Assembly (NCBI GenBank): GCA_029256665.1
Contig: JAQSXN010000023.1
Coordinates: 1-14,225 of the forward strand
Source of the DNA: Paenibacillus sp.
Lineage (GTDB): Bacteria > Bacillota > Bacilli > Paenibacillales > Paenibacillaceae
Direction: 5' to 3'
Length of the DNA: 14,225 nucleotides
A program made the position numbers and the translations under genes. The notes below the pieces were generated by a model, which worked only from the letters and a program-made list of their open reading frames with translations, ran no database searches and had not been told where the DNA came from. Positions 1-7,058 of this stretch are shown here, in pieces. Within the stretch, counting starts at the first letter, position 1. Each line of letters starts with the position of its first letter.

Positions 1-3
1 ATG

Positions 4-1080
4 TTAGAGATAGACATGTTCGATCTCGTATTGGCGTTCGATCGTCAGATCGACAAACTGCTCGTTGGTCTGGATGAGCGGTCTAAAAAATTCGGTCGGA
101 TGCGTCATGACGATGACGCCGAATTGATCGTTGTTCAAGCGAACCCGCTTGCCTATAAAGTTAGGAATCATATGTTTAATGAAGGTATGAGTGGTTACGG
201 GATCAAGCTCCTTGAAGCTAAGCTTGTGCAGTTCCTTAAGCACGTACAACAAATCGCGTTGCTGCTGATAGACGCGGGCCGAAATCATCGCGCTATAAAT
301 GTCCACGACGGCGATAATTTTGGATATGGGATGGATGTCATCTCCCATAAGTCCGTGAGGATATCCGCTGCCGTCCACCCGCTCGTGATGCTGAAGCGCC
401 CCGATCGCCAGACTGTCTTCGTTGAAGGAGTTTTGGATGATCTCGTGTCCGTACAACGTATGCCGCTTTACTTCTTCGAATTCTTCATCGGTCAGCTTGC
501 TAGGCTTGTTAAGGATGTCGCCGCTAATCCTGCTCTTGCCGATATCGTGCAAGAATCCCGCTTTGCCGATCGATGCGGCCTCATCGGCCGAATAGTCGAG
601 CCATGTGGCCAAATAATACGATAGCATGCCTACTTGAACCGAATGCTGATAGGTATAATCGTCTTCGGTATTCAGAAGCAGGAGCATGGAAACGACGTCG
701 CGCTCGAGCTGGAGATTGTTCAGAAGAGGCTGCATGATTTCCGTTACTTCCGAATCGTTGACGATTCCTTGCTCGAAGGCGCTCAAGAACAGCTTCTCGA
801 ACCGTTTGACAGCGTTCTCGTAAATGGGCTGCACTTTAGGAAGCCACTTGGGATTGACCGTGGATTCCAGTGTGCGATTATTGCCGCTGCCATGTCCTTC
901 GGGGGGAATCGCGGCCGCTCTGTCCAAAATATCGACGAAATCGATGTGATGCTGCAGCAGTCTGGAAATTTCGTTCTTGAAAAGCTTGGTTCCCGTAGAG
1001 AGTACATGCAGCCCGTAGTTATTGAATATATCGTGGCTTAGTTGGTCTCCGTCTTGTATATCGGTAACATGAATCCTCAT
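4..1080 (-). CDS. HD-GYP domain protein, predicted cyclic-di-GMP phosphodiesterase
   Basis: A 358-residue soluble protein predicted to hydrolyse the second messenger cyclic-di-GMP, the usual activity of HD-GYP proteins. The N-terminal ~125 residues are family-specific with no domain I can name; the HD-GYP core spans about 130-300, and a ~55-residue tail follows. The core looks intact: H146 in QHSVQV, H178-D179 in HDIGK, H207 in KRH, H231-H232-E233 followed by DGSGYP (235-241), and D260 in AVVD. These match the metal ligands and GYP signature of active members. The ATG follows AGGGGTG at about 7 bases. No signal peptide or membrane segment is seen, so it is probably cytosolic. A sigma-A-like promoter lies just upstream, so it is probably transcribed separately from moeB behind it. 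A paralogue of the same architecture sits at 5756-6874. Family assignment is firm; the substrate is inferred. Confidence 0.92.
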   Translation of the reverse strand: MRIHVTDIQDGDQLSHDIFNNYGLHVLSTGTKLFKNEISRLLQHHIDFVDILDRAAAIPPEGHGSGNNRTLESTVNPKWLPKVQPIYENAVKRFEKLFLSAFEQGIVNDSEVTEIMQPLLNNLQLERDVVSMLLLLNTEDDYTYQHSVQVGMLSYYLATWLDYSADEAASIGKAGFLHDIGKSRISGDILNKPSKLTDEEFEEVKRHTLYGHEIIQNSFNEDSLAIGALQHHERVDGSGYPHGLMGDDIHPISKIIAVVDIYSAMISARVYQQQRDLLYVLKELHKLSFKELDPVTTHTFIKHMIPNFIGKRVRLNNDQFGVIVMTHPTEFFRPLIQTNEQFVDLTIERQYEIEHVYL

Positions 1081-1126
1081 AGAGACACCCCTAGTTATGA
1101 TTAGTCAAGCTTACTCAGATATATAG

Positions 1127-1155
1127 ATAGTAACAATCAATCCACCTATTGGCAA
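1127..1155 (-). promoter_or_regulatory. Putative sigma-A promoter of the first HD-GYP gene
   Basis: On the minus strand TTGCCA (1150-1155) and TACTAT (1127-1132) are separated by exactly 17 bases. This gives 5/6 and 4/6 matches to the sigma-A consensus and a leader of about 40 bases before the ATG at 1080. It sits in the AT-rich gap after the moeB stop codon. No convincing terminator was seen between moeB and this promoter, so read-through from moeB is possible. Confidence 0.45.
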
Positions 1156-1177
1156 TATAAATAACGACGAAATGATT

Positions 1178-2212
1178 CTAAATACCCAATAATTCGGCAT
1201 AAACCGACCTTGCTTTTGACGTTTCATCGGTCCCTTGGATGATGGAACGTCCATCGGCGAATAAAACAAAGGTCATGCCATTATGCAATCTGATCCTAAG
1301 CAGGTAAGGATTAAGATCTACTTCGCCTGCGGACGCAAGCTGATTGGCGAGCTTGCCGAGATCCAGCTTCACGGCAGCGCCGGGCGACAGATGCACGGAG
1401 TTCCGACCGCATAACGTGGCGGCGACAGGAGCATGGTCCGATTGTTCGAGATAATCGAAGCGGCGGCTTGGGCCGCAGCATGGGCAGTCGGGACGTTTGG
1501 CATGGCTGATGGATAACGGCATCCAAGCATGGTTCCAAAGATCGGCTTGGAACAACGTGCCATGCAGCGCCTCGACGTTGCCCGTTAACAGCTTGATCGC
1601 CTCCGTTGCTTGAACGGAACCGATCACGTCGACGATCGGCGAGATCACGCCAGCCGTCTCGCAGGTATCCGAGGCGCCGGGCGGCGGCGGATCGGGAAAT
1701 ACGCACCGGTAACAAGGCGTTGCGCCCGGCAATACCGTCATCGTCATTCCGGAAGCGCCTACGGCTCCGCCGTATATCCAAGGCAGGCCTTCCCGAACCG
1801 CATAATCGTTAATGAGATAACGAACCGTAAAATTATCGGTGCCATCGAGAATCAAATCCACGTCTTTCAGCAAGTTGTCGGCGTTGTCCGCGCTTAGGTC
1901 GGCGGAAATCGGTTCGATGGCGACATGACGATTCATGGCCGTCAGTCTGCGGGCAGCCGCTTCCGACTTGGGCAGCAGATCCGTCGCGTCCTGCTCCGTG
2001 TATAGTAGCTGTCGCTGAAGATTGCTCCATTCAACGATATCCCTGTCGATTATTCGGACATATCCGACGCCGGACCGCACCAAATGCTGGGCTATGACGC
2101 AGCCGAGCGCGCCGACGCCTACGACGGCGACCCGTGCTTCCGACAGCTTTCGTTGGCCGGATTCTCCTACAGGCCGAAACCGCATCTGCCTGGCGTAGCG
2201 ATTGTTATCCAT
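1178..2212 (-). CDS. moeB: MoeB/ThiF-family adenylyltransferase, molybdopterin-synthase activating enzyme
   Basis: An E1-like enzyme of 344 residues. It should use ATP to adenylate the C-terminal glycine of MoaD so that sulfur can be loaded for molybdopterin synthesis. Visible features: the nucleotide-binding loop GVGALG (32-37), SNLQRQ (63-68), DGTDN (123-127), a zinc site made of C167-x2-C170 and C243-x2-C246, and C184 in CETAGV at the conserved cysteine position. Residues ~265-344 form an extra C-terminal region (CGR..V, LFADGR, QGT) that recurs in the ThiF at 11435-12592. The start follows GGAGGA at 5 bases and lies 12 bases after the moaDE stop, so the two genes are very likely one transcript. 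MoeB rather than ThiF is chosen because its partner gene encodes MoaD. Cross-activity on ThiS cannot be excluded from sequence. Confidence 0.9.
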   Translation of the reverse strand: MDNNRYARQMRFRPVGESGQRKLSEARVAVVGVGALGCVIAQHLVRSGVGYVRIIDRDIVEWSNLQRQLLYTEQDATDLLPKSEAAARRLTAMNRHVAIEPISADLSADNADNLLKDVDLILDGTDNFTVRYLINDYAVREGLPWIYGGAVGASGMTMTVLPGATPCYRCVFPDPPPPGASDTCETAGVISPIVDVIGSVQATEAIKLLTGNVEALHGTLFQADLWNHAWMPLSISHAKRPDCPCCGPSRRFDYLEQSDHAPVAATLCGRNSVHLSPGAAVKLDLGKLANQLASAGEVDLNPYLLRIRLHNGMTFVLFADGRSIIQGTDETSKARSVYAELLGI

Positions 2213-2224
2213 GCGAGTCCTCCA

Positions 2225-2971
2225 TTATTGCTGAATAAGTCCGGCGGTCGGATCCCATGGCCCCAGTTGATGGCCCTTCCACTCGGAGCCGTCTTCCCAT
2301 ATTTCCTTTTTCCAAATCGGAACGATCTGTTTCAGTCGTTCGATGGCATACCGGCTGGCTTCGTAACAATGCTCCCTGTGAGGAGAGGATACGGCAATCA
2401 CGACGCTCGTTTCCGCCAATCCGACAACGCCCACCCGATGCGTAATGGCGCATAACGCGCCGGGCCAGCTTGCGGCAATCTCATTGCCGATCTGCTCCAT
2501 GGTCGCGACGGCCATCGGTTCGTACGCTTCGTATTCGAGCCGAACCGTACGCTGGCCTTGCGTCCACTCCCGCGTCGTGCCGACGAAGGCGATGGCGGCA
2601 CCGTGCTCCTTGACGATTACTTTGGCTAGGACGTCTTCCGTATGGATCGTTTCGCTCGTGATGACAAAGCGGGGCGCCGCGTCGACTGCATCCTCAGCGT
2701 CATTGACGGCAAGCTCCTCGCCTCCGGACACGGGAGGCAAGAGAGCAAGCTCGTCCGAGGCGAATACGAGTTCCTTGTCCGATACACAGGCATGATTGCG
2801 AGCTACGAAGCAGATCGCGAGCAGGTTCGAATGCTCGGGATGCTTCTCCGCTATTTGCGACTTCAGTTCTCCGGCCGTGAGCTCCGCCGCTTCGCTCGCG
2901 AGCTCCAGCCGGGCCGCTCCAAGTCTCTCCGGCAGCCCCGCGAACAGCTTGATGGTCCACGAATGTTTCAT
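2225..2971 (-). CDS. moaDE: MoaD-MoaE fusion, molybdopterin synthase
   Basis: A 248-residue fusion of both molybdopterin synthase subunits, which convert precursor Z (cyclic pyranopterin) to molybdopterin. Residues 1-84 are MoaD-like with a beta-grasp pattern and end in PPVSGG (79-84), the usual end of MoaD. After a short acidic, Ala-rich linker (~85-100), residues ~101-248 are MoaE. They include HREHCYEASRYAIERLKQ (198-215) and IWKKEIWEDGSEW (219-231); the lysines K221/K222 sit where MoaE has its catalytic lysine. The Gly-Gly that must carry the thiocarboxylate is internal here, so activity probably needs cleavage after G84, as reported for the Mycobacterium tuberculosis MoaX fusion. The ATG is preceded by AAGGAG at about 10 bases. 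It is the first gene of the minus-strand unit and moeB follows. Length equals the sum of the two subunits, with no sign of decay. Confidence 0.92.
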   Translation of the reverse strand: MKHSWTIKLFAGLPERLGAARLELASEAAELTAGELKSQIAEKHPEHSNLLAICFVARNHACVSDKELVFASDELALLPPVSGGEELAVNDAEDAVDAAPRFVITSETIHTEDVLAKVIVKEHGAAIAFVGTTREWTQGQRTVRLEYEAYEPMAVATMEQIGNEIAASWPGALCAITHRVGVVGLAETSVVIAVSSPHREHCYEASRYAIERLKQIVPIWKKEIWEDGSEWKGHQLGPWDPTAGLIQQ

Positions 2972-3022
2972 CTATTGGCAACTCCTTGCAAGCAATTTGA
3001 ATAAGGGCTTTACGATGTTACT

Positions 3023-3028
3023 AGAATA
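3023..3028 (-). promoter_or_regulatory. Putative extended -10 box of the moaDE-moeB operon
   Basis: The minus strand reads TATTCT preceded by TG and one base, an extended -10 arrangement that can work without a good -35 box. No clear -35 is seen. Transcription would start near 3016, about 45 bases before the moaDE ATG. It lies back to back with the moaA -10 box only 21 bases away. Confidence 0.35.
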
Positions 3029-3046
3029 CCATAAAAGCGAAAAAAA

Positions 3047-3055
3047 TGTTATGCT
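3047..3055 (+). promoter_or_regulatory. Putative extended -10 promoter of moaA
   Basis: TG at 3047-3048, one base, then TATGCT (3050-3055) makes an extended -10 box with a 4/6 core match. The -35 position (about 3027-3032) is poor and falls on the opposing -10 box. The expected start near 3062 leaves a leader of about 20 bases with the ribosome site GAGAGGTGG, too short for a Moco riboswitch. Confidence 0.38.
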
Positions 3056-3083
3056 GTAAGGTACATAGAGAGGTGGTGGCGGT

Positions 3084-4085
3084 ATGCAGGAGCTGAAGGA
3101 TCGGTATGGGAGAAAACATGACTATTTAAGAATTTCGGTGACGGACCGCTGTAATTTGCGATGCCTGTACTGCATGCCGGAAGAAGGCGTGGAGTTCACC
3201 GAATCGGAAAACGTGCTAAGCTACGACGACATTGTCCAGGTGGTGAAGGTCGGCGCCTCGCTCGGCATATCGAAGCTGCGCATTACGGGCGGAGAACCGC
3301 TTATCAGACCCGGACTCGACGGACTTATCGCCAGATTGTCCGACATCCCGGGCATTACGGATATCGCATTGACGACGAACGGCATTTTTCTGGCCAAACA
3401 AGCGAAGGCGCTAAAGGCGGCAGGCCTGAACAGGGTCAATATCAGTCTGGATACGCTGGATGCGGCCAGATTCCGGTTCATCGCGAGACGCGGCGACTTA
3501 AGTCGCGTGCTGGAGGGCATCGAGGCTGCCGCGGCAGCCGGCTTTGATCCCATCAAGCTTAATTGCGTTCTGCTAAAAGGCGTCAACGAAGACGAAATCG
3601 CCAAGTTTCTGAAGCTAGCTTACGAGCGTCCGCTGCACGTGCGGTTTATCGAATATATGCCAATCGGCCACGCCGACGACAATTGGCGCAAACATTATCT
3701 CCCCCTGTCCCGCGTGCTCGAGATTGCCGAAGGGGAAGGCTATGCCATATCGCGTAAAGATTCCGTGAAAGGCAACGGTCCGTCGGACGATTGGCAAATG
3801 GAAGGCGCGACGGGATCGTTTGGGCTCATCCATCCCATCAGCGACCATTTCTGCAGCAATTGTAACCGGCTGCGCTTGACGGCGGACGGCAATCTCAAGC
3901 CCTGCTTGTATTGGGTCGACGAGCTTAACGTCAAGGAGGCGCTGGGGGATCCAGATGCGATGAGGCATCTGTATTACAGAGCGATGGACATCAAACCGGA
4001 GAATCACGAGATGGCGGCTAAACTCGCCGACGGCGACTTGACTCATGTCCCGACGGAACGGCGCATGTCGCAAATCGGAGGCTAA
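3084..4085 (+). CDS. moaA: GTP 3',8-cyclase MoaA, radical SAM enzyme
   Basis: First enzyme of Moco synthesis: a radical S-adenosylmethionine enzyme that rearranges GTP to 3',8-cyclo-GTP, which MoaC then converts to the cyclic pyranopterin. The 333-residue length is normal. The SAM-binding 4Fe-4S site is C23-x3-C27-x2-C30 (CNLRCLYC), the GGEP motif is at 69-72, and the substrate-binding second cluster is C257-x2-C260-x13-C274. The protein ends in the Gly-Gly tail known from MoaA. The ATG follows AGAGGTGGTG. It is transcribed away from moaDE-moeB. The nucleotidase gene begins within 30 bases downstream, so moaA probably heads a two-gene unit. No moaC, moaB or moeA is in the window, so the rest of the pathway must be elsewhere. 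Confidence 0.97.
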   Translation: MQELKDRYGRKHDYLRISVTDRCNLRCLYCMPEEGVEFTESENVLSYDDIVQVVKVGASLGISKLRITGGEPLIRPGLDGLIARLSDIPGITDIALTTNGIFLAKQAKALKAAGLNRVNISLDTLDAARFRFIARRGDLSRVLEGIEAAAAAGFDPIKLNCVLLKGVNEDEIAKFLKLAYERPLHVRFIEYMPIGHADDNWRKHYLPLSRVLEIAEGEGYAISRKDSVKGNGPSDDWQMEGATGSFGLIHPISDHFCSNCNRLRLTADGNLKPCLYWVDELNVKEALGDPDAMRHLYYRAMDIKPENHEMAAKLADGDLTHVPTERRMSQIGG

Positions 4086-4112
4086 TCGAATGTGCGGAAG
4101 GCGGTGCTTCGA

Positions 4113-5558
4113 ATGAGCGATCCATTCGATAGCTTGGCAACCAAGGTTGTGCTTATGCACAGCAACGATATTCACAGCCGTCTGGAGAACGCCGCGCGAA
4201 TCTCGGCCATCATTTCGGAAGAACGAAGAACATGGGGAGCAGACCGCGTGCTGGCCGTCGATTGCGGCGATCATATGGACCGCATGAGGCAAGAGACGGA
4301 GGGCAGCGACGGACGGGTCAACGTCGGGCTGCTTCAAGAGTGCGGATACGAAGCGGTTACGCTTGGAAACAACGAAGGTTTGACTTATACGCCGGACGCG
4401 CTGGATCGATTATACGGAAACGTAACGGAGTTCGGAATCGTCTGCGCCAATCTGGTCGATCTGGAATCGGGAGAGCGTCCCGAATGGATGAGCCCAAGCC
4501 GGATCGTTCATAAGAACGGACTTCGGATCGGCTTGATCGGCGCGACTGCCGCGTTCGGCGAGTTTTACGAGCTTCTAGGCTGGAAGGCGACCGAGCCCCT
4601 GGCTGCCATTCGCGACGAAGCGGCGAAGCTGCAAGGGCAGGCGGATGTCATCGTCGTCCTGTCGCATCTTGGCCTTAGGCACGACGAAGCCATGGCGGCG
4701 CAAATCCCGGGCATTCATCTCATCTTGGGCGGCCACACGCATCATCTGCTGGAAGAACCGCTTTCGATCAACGGCGTCATGATTTGCGCGGCGGGGAAGT
4801 TCGGCGAATATGTCGGCCGGATCGAAATCGCATGGGACGAATCGGCGGCGAGACCGGTACTGAGGGGCGGCGTAGTGCCGACCGGCGCGTATGCCGAACG
4901 AGAAGACGCCGAAGCCGTCATCCGCAAGTTCCGCGAGTCGAGCCGCATCAAGCTGGCCAGGGTTGCGGCCGTTCTTGGGAGTCCCTTGCCTGCTGGCCCG
5001 GAACGCGAGAATCCGCTGTCCAATCTGTTGGCGGCAGGATTAAGGCGCTGGACAAACGCCGAGATCGGCTTGGTCAACGCCGGCCAGCTGTTGGGCGGAC
5101 TTGCGCTGGGGGACGTGACCGCCGGCGAGCTCCACGCCATTTGTCCCTCTCCCATTAACCCCTGCCGAATGTCGATTCGCGGCGCCAAGCTGAGGACGGC
5201 TCTGGAGCAATCGCTGACGGAATCGTTTGTCTCGAAGCCGATCAAAGGTTATGGCTTCCGCGGAGAAGTCCTCGGCATGCTGGCAATGGACGGCATGACG
5301 GTCGAATATGACGGGAGCAGGCCCCCGATGGATCGAATCGTCAGCATCCGGGTCAACGGGGAACCGTTTGACGACGATCGTCTGTACGAAGTCGGTTCCA
5401 TCGATATGTTCAGCTTTAGGATCGGATACGAAACGCTTGCCGAGACGGTGAGCCTTCGGTACTATTTGCCGGAGTTTATTCGAGACGTGCTCGAGAAGGA
5501 ATTGAGGCATGAACCGTCGCTGACGGGCTGTCTGGAACGCCGCTGGATTCAGCGATGA
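4113..5558 (+). CDS. yunD: Cytoplasmic metallophosphatase / 5'-nucleotidase, YunD-like
   Basis: A 481-residue member of the UshA/5'-nucleotidase superfamily. The N-terminal metallophosphatase domain (~10-245) shows NDIHSRLEN (18-26), D50 in VDCGDH, GNNEG (85-89, where secreted enzymes have GNHE), SHLG with H185, and GGHTHH (206-211). The C-terminal nucleotidase domain (~280-460) contains the NLLAAGLRRWTNAEIGLVNAG region (304-324). No signal peptide is present, unlike secreted nucleotidases, so it should act in the cytosol, as expected for Bacillus YunD. Substrates are probably nucleoside monophosphates or related phosphate esters, but this cannot be read from the sequence. The ATG at 4113 has GGAAGG 11 bases upstream; an in-frame GTG at 4092 with GGAGG inside the end of moaA is an alternative start. 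Closeness to moaA suggests co-transcription. Confidence 0.88.
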   Translation: MSDPFDSLATKVVLMHSNDIHSRLENAARISAIISEERRTWGADRVLAVDCGDHMDRMRQETEGSDGRVNVGLLQECGYEAVTLGNNEGLTYTPDALDRLYGNVTEFGIVCANLVDLESGERPEWMSPSRIVHKNGLRIGLIGATAAFGEFYELLGWKATEPLAAIRDEAAKLQGQADVIVVLSHLGLRHDEAMAAQIPGIHLILGGHTHHLLEEPLSINGVMICAAGKFGEYVGRIEIAWDESAARPVLRGGVVPTGAYAEREDAEAVIRKFRESSRIKLARVAAVLGSPLPAGPERENPLSNLLAAGLRRWTNAEIGLVNAGQLLGGLALGDVTAGELHAICPSPINPCRMSIRGAKLRTALEQSLTESFVSKPIKGYGFRGEVLGMLAMDGMTVEYDGSRPPMDRIVSIRVNGEPFDDDRLYEVGSIDMFSFRIGYETLAETVSLRYYLPEFIRDVLEKELRHEPSLTGCLERRWIQR

Positions 5559-5560
5559 CG

Positions 5561-5594
5561 ACAAGCTGTGAGCAAGACGGCTTGTGGAGTTTTT
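5561..5594 (+). terminator. Probable intrinsic terminator after the nucleotidase gene
   Basis: ACAAGC (5561-5566) pairs with GCTTGT (5580-5585) around a 13-base loop, and a run of five T follows at 5590-5594. It starts 2 bases after the stop codon. The stem is short and the loop large, so strength is uncertain, but the position fits the end of the moaA unit. Confidence 0.5.
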
Positions 5595-5661
5595 AAACAC
5601 CGACATGGACAAAAAAACGTAGAATTTCGGAGAAAAATGTCGAACGATTAGCATTAAATGG

Positions 5662-5717
5662 TTGCGCAATGTCGCATTTTCACGTAAATTAACAATACGA
5701 ACGGATTATTCCGATAT
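5662..5717 (+). promoter_or_regulatory. Promoter region of the second HD-GYP gene, with a sigma-D-like box
   Basis: TCCGATAT at 5710-5717 matches 7 of 8 bases of the Bacillus sigma-D -10 box (GCCGATAT). TAAC at 5690-5693, 16 bases upstream, matches the TAAA -35 box at 3 of 4. The start would be near 5724, giving a ~30-base leader with the GGGGAAGGA ribosome site. An alternative sigma-A pair, TTGCGC (5662-5667) and TAAATT (5685-5690) with 17-base spacing, is weaker. Sigma-D controls motility and chemotaxis genes, which would suit a cyclic-di-GMP phosphodiesterase. Confidence 0.42.
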
Positions 5718-5755
5718 GTATGGTTAAGAGGTCACAACGGGGAAGGACCAAGAAA

Positions 5756-6874
5756 ATGCGTTTGCTATCCATTGTGCAGTGCAAGCCGGGCATGAGACTT
5801 GCCAAGAAGATTTTTTCCGAAGAAGGCATCGTCTTGCTTGGCGAACGGATGGAGCTCACGAGCCGGCTCATCACCAGACTGGCCGAATGCGGAGTTCAGT
5901 ATGTGTATATAGAGGACTCTAGAACGGAAGGCATCGATCCGCCCTCGCTGATCAGCGAGGACACGTTCCGGGTGGCCCTTAAGGAAATACGCACGAATTT
6001 CCGCGAGCTGATGGAGCGGCCCCAGAAGCGTAAGGGAGCTGCCTATCCGTATATCGCGCAGCCATTCAAATCCATGATGAATTTAATCATAGACGATCTG
6101 TCGAATCAGGACGAGGCCATGATCATGCTGATGAACATGGGCACGGTCGATCATTACTTATTCCAGCATTCGCTTAACGTATGCGTTTATTCGACATTGC
6201 TGGGACTTTCAAACGGATATTCCCGCGAGGAGCTGACGACGTTAGGTCTCGGCGCCCTGCTCCACGATATAGGCAAGACGCAGATCAACGTCAATGTGCT
6301 CAAAAAACCGGATCAACTGACGAACGAAGAGTTGTTGCTTATGAAACGTCACGCCCAGCTGGGATACGAGCTGCTCAAGGATGAACCGAATATGCCGTTG
6401 CTTGTCGCCCATTGCGCGTTCCAGCATCATGAGCGGATCGACGGAAGCGGTTATCCGCGCGGCATCAAGGGCAACGAAATCCACGATTACGCGAAGTGGA
6501 TCGGTCTCGTCGACTCGTACGACGCCATGACGACCAACCGGGTATACCGCACGCCAATGCTTCCTCATGACGCCATGGAGCGGCTATACGCGGGCTCCGG
6601 TTCGTTATACGAGCAGAGAATGCTGCAGGTGTTCCGTGATAAGGTTGCGATCTACCCGATCGGCATGACCGTCAGCCTCCAATCGGGCGAATGCGGCGTT
6701 GTCGTCGATCTCAACAGCGCGTATCCTCATCGTCCCGTTGTGCGCATTTTGAGCAACGAGGCGGGCGAGGAGTTAAAAGTTCCTTACGAGATCGATCTGT
6801 CCAAGCAACTGACGGCCATGATCGTGGGTGTTAACAACGGAGCTGCCGACGTACAGCTTGTCTCCGGCATCTAG
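5756..6874 (+). CDS. HD-GYP domain protein, predicted cyclic-di-GMP phosphodiesterase (second copy)
   Basis: A 372-residue cytosolic protein with the same three-part plan as the first HD-GYP gene: a ~115-residue N-terminal region, an HD-GYP core at ~120-290, and a C-terminal tail of about 60 residues with a GMTVSL..GVVVDL pattern. Catalytic signatures are complete: H138 in FQHSLNV, H170-D171 in HDIGK, H199 in KRH, HHE (224-226) with DGSGYP (228-234), and D253 in GLVD. The start at 5756 is chosen because GGGGAAGGA sits 8 bases upstream; the ATG at 5720 has no ribosome site and lies at or before the predicted transcription start. It is probably a single-gene unit, with a terminator at 6918. It should lower cyclic-di-GMP, promoting motility or limiting biofilm; this role is inferred from the family. 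Confidence 0.92.
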   Translation: MRLLSIVQCKPGMRLAKKIFSEEGIVLLGERMELTSRLITRLAECGVQYVYIEDSRTEGIDPPSLISEDTFRVALKEIRTNFRELMERPQKRKGAAYPYIAQPFKSMMNLIIDDLSNQDEAMIMLMNMGTVDHYLFQHSLNVCVYSTLLGLSNGYSREELTTLGLGALLHDIGKTQINVNVLKKPDQLTNEELLLMKRHAQLGYELLKDEPNMPLLVAHCAFQHHERIDGSGYPRGIKGNEIHDYAKWIGLVDSYDAMTTNRVYRTPMLPHDAMERLYAGSGSLYEQRMLQVFRDKVAIYPIGMTVSLQSGECGVVVDLNSAYPHRPVVRILSNEAGEELKVPYEIDLSKQLTAMIVGVNNGAADVQLVSGI

Positions 6875-6917
6875 ACGCAAATCGTTCCGTTGCGATAGGC
6901 AATGAGTCATGTACGGG

Positions 6918-6941
6918 AGGAGGCCGAGTGCCTCCTTTTTT
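6918..6941 (+). terminator. Intrinsic terminator after the second HD-GYP gene
   Basis: GGAGGC (6919-6924) pairs perfectly with GCCTCC (6930-6935) around a 5-base loop, extended by an A-T pair, and six T follow (6936-6941). It lies 43 bases after the stop codon. This is the cleanest terminator in the window. Confidence 0.85.
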
Positions 6942-6981
6942 GTCATTCCTTGTATGATTACCGTATTTAATCTCGATTTAT

Positions 6982-7010
6982 TTGCTTCCGCAATCGACTC
7001 ACATTACAAT
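6982..7010 (+). promoter_or_regulatory. Putative sigma-A promoter of the yfkAB unit
   Basis: TTGCTT (6982-6987) and TACAAT (7005-7010) are separated by 17 bases; the -10 box matches 5 of 6 and the -35 box 3 of 6. Transcription would start near 7017, about 40 bases before the yfkAB ATG. It follows the terminator at 6918-6941. Confidence 0.5.
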
Positions 7011-7058
7011 AAAAGAAGCATGACCAGAATAGAACTGATAGTAAGGTGCTGAAAGCCA

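Noticed and set aside
1..624. 207-codon open frame on the plus strand opposite the first HD-GYP gene, and another at 634-1041
   Set aside because: Antisense shadows of a gene with complete HD-GYP motifs; no ribosome site and no recognisable domain.
2972..3083. Moco riboswitch between moaDE and moaA
   Set aside because: Only 112 bases shared by two divergent leaders, and no recognisable aptamer.
5720..5755. Upstream ATG at 5720 for the second HD-GYP gene
   Set aside because: No ribosome site, and it lies at or before the predicted transcription start; ATG at 5756 has GGGGAAGGA at proper spacing.
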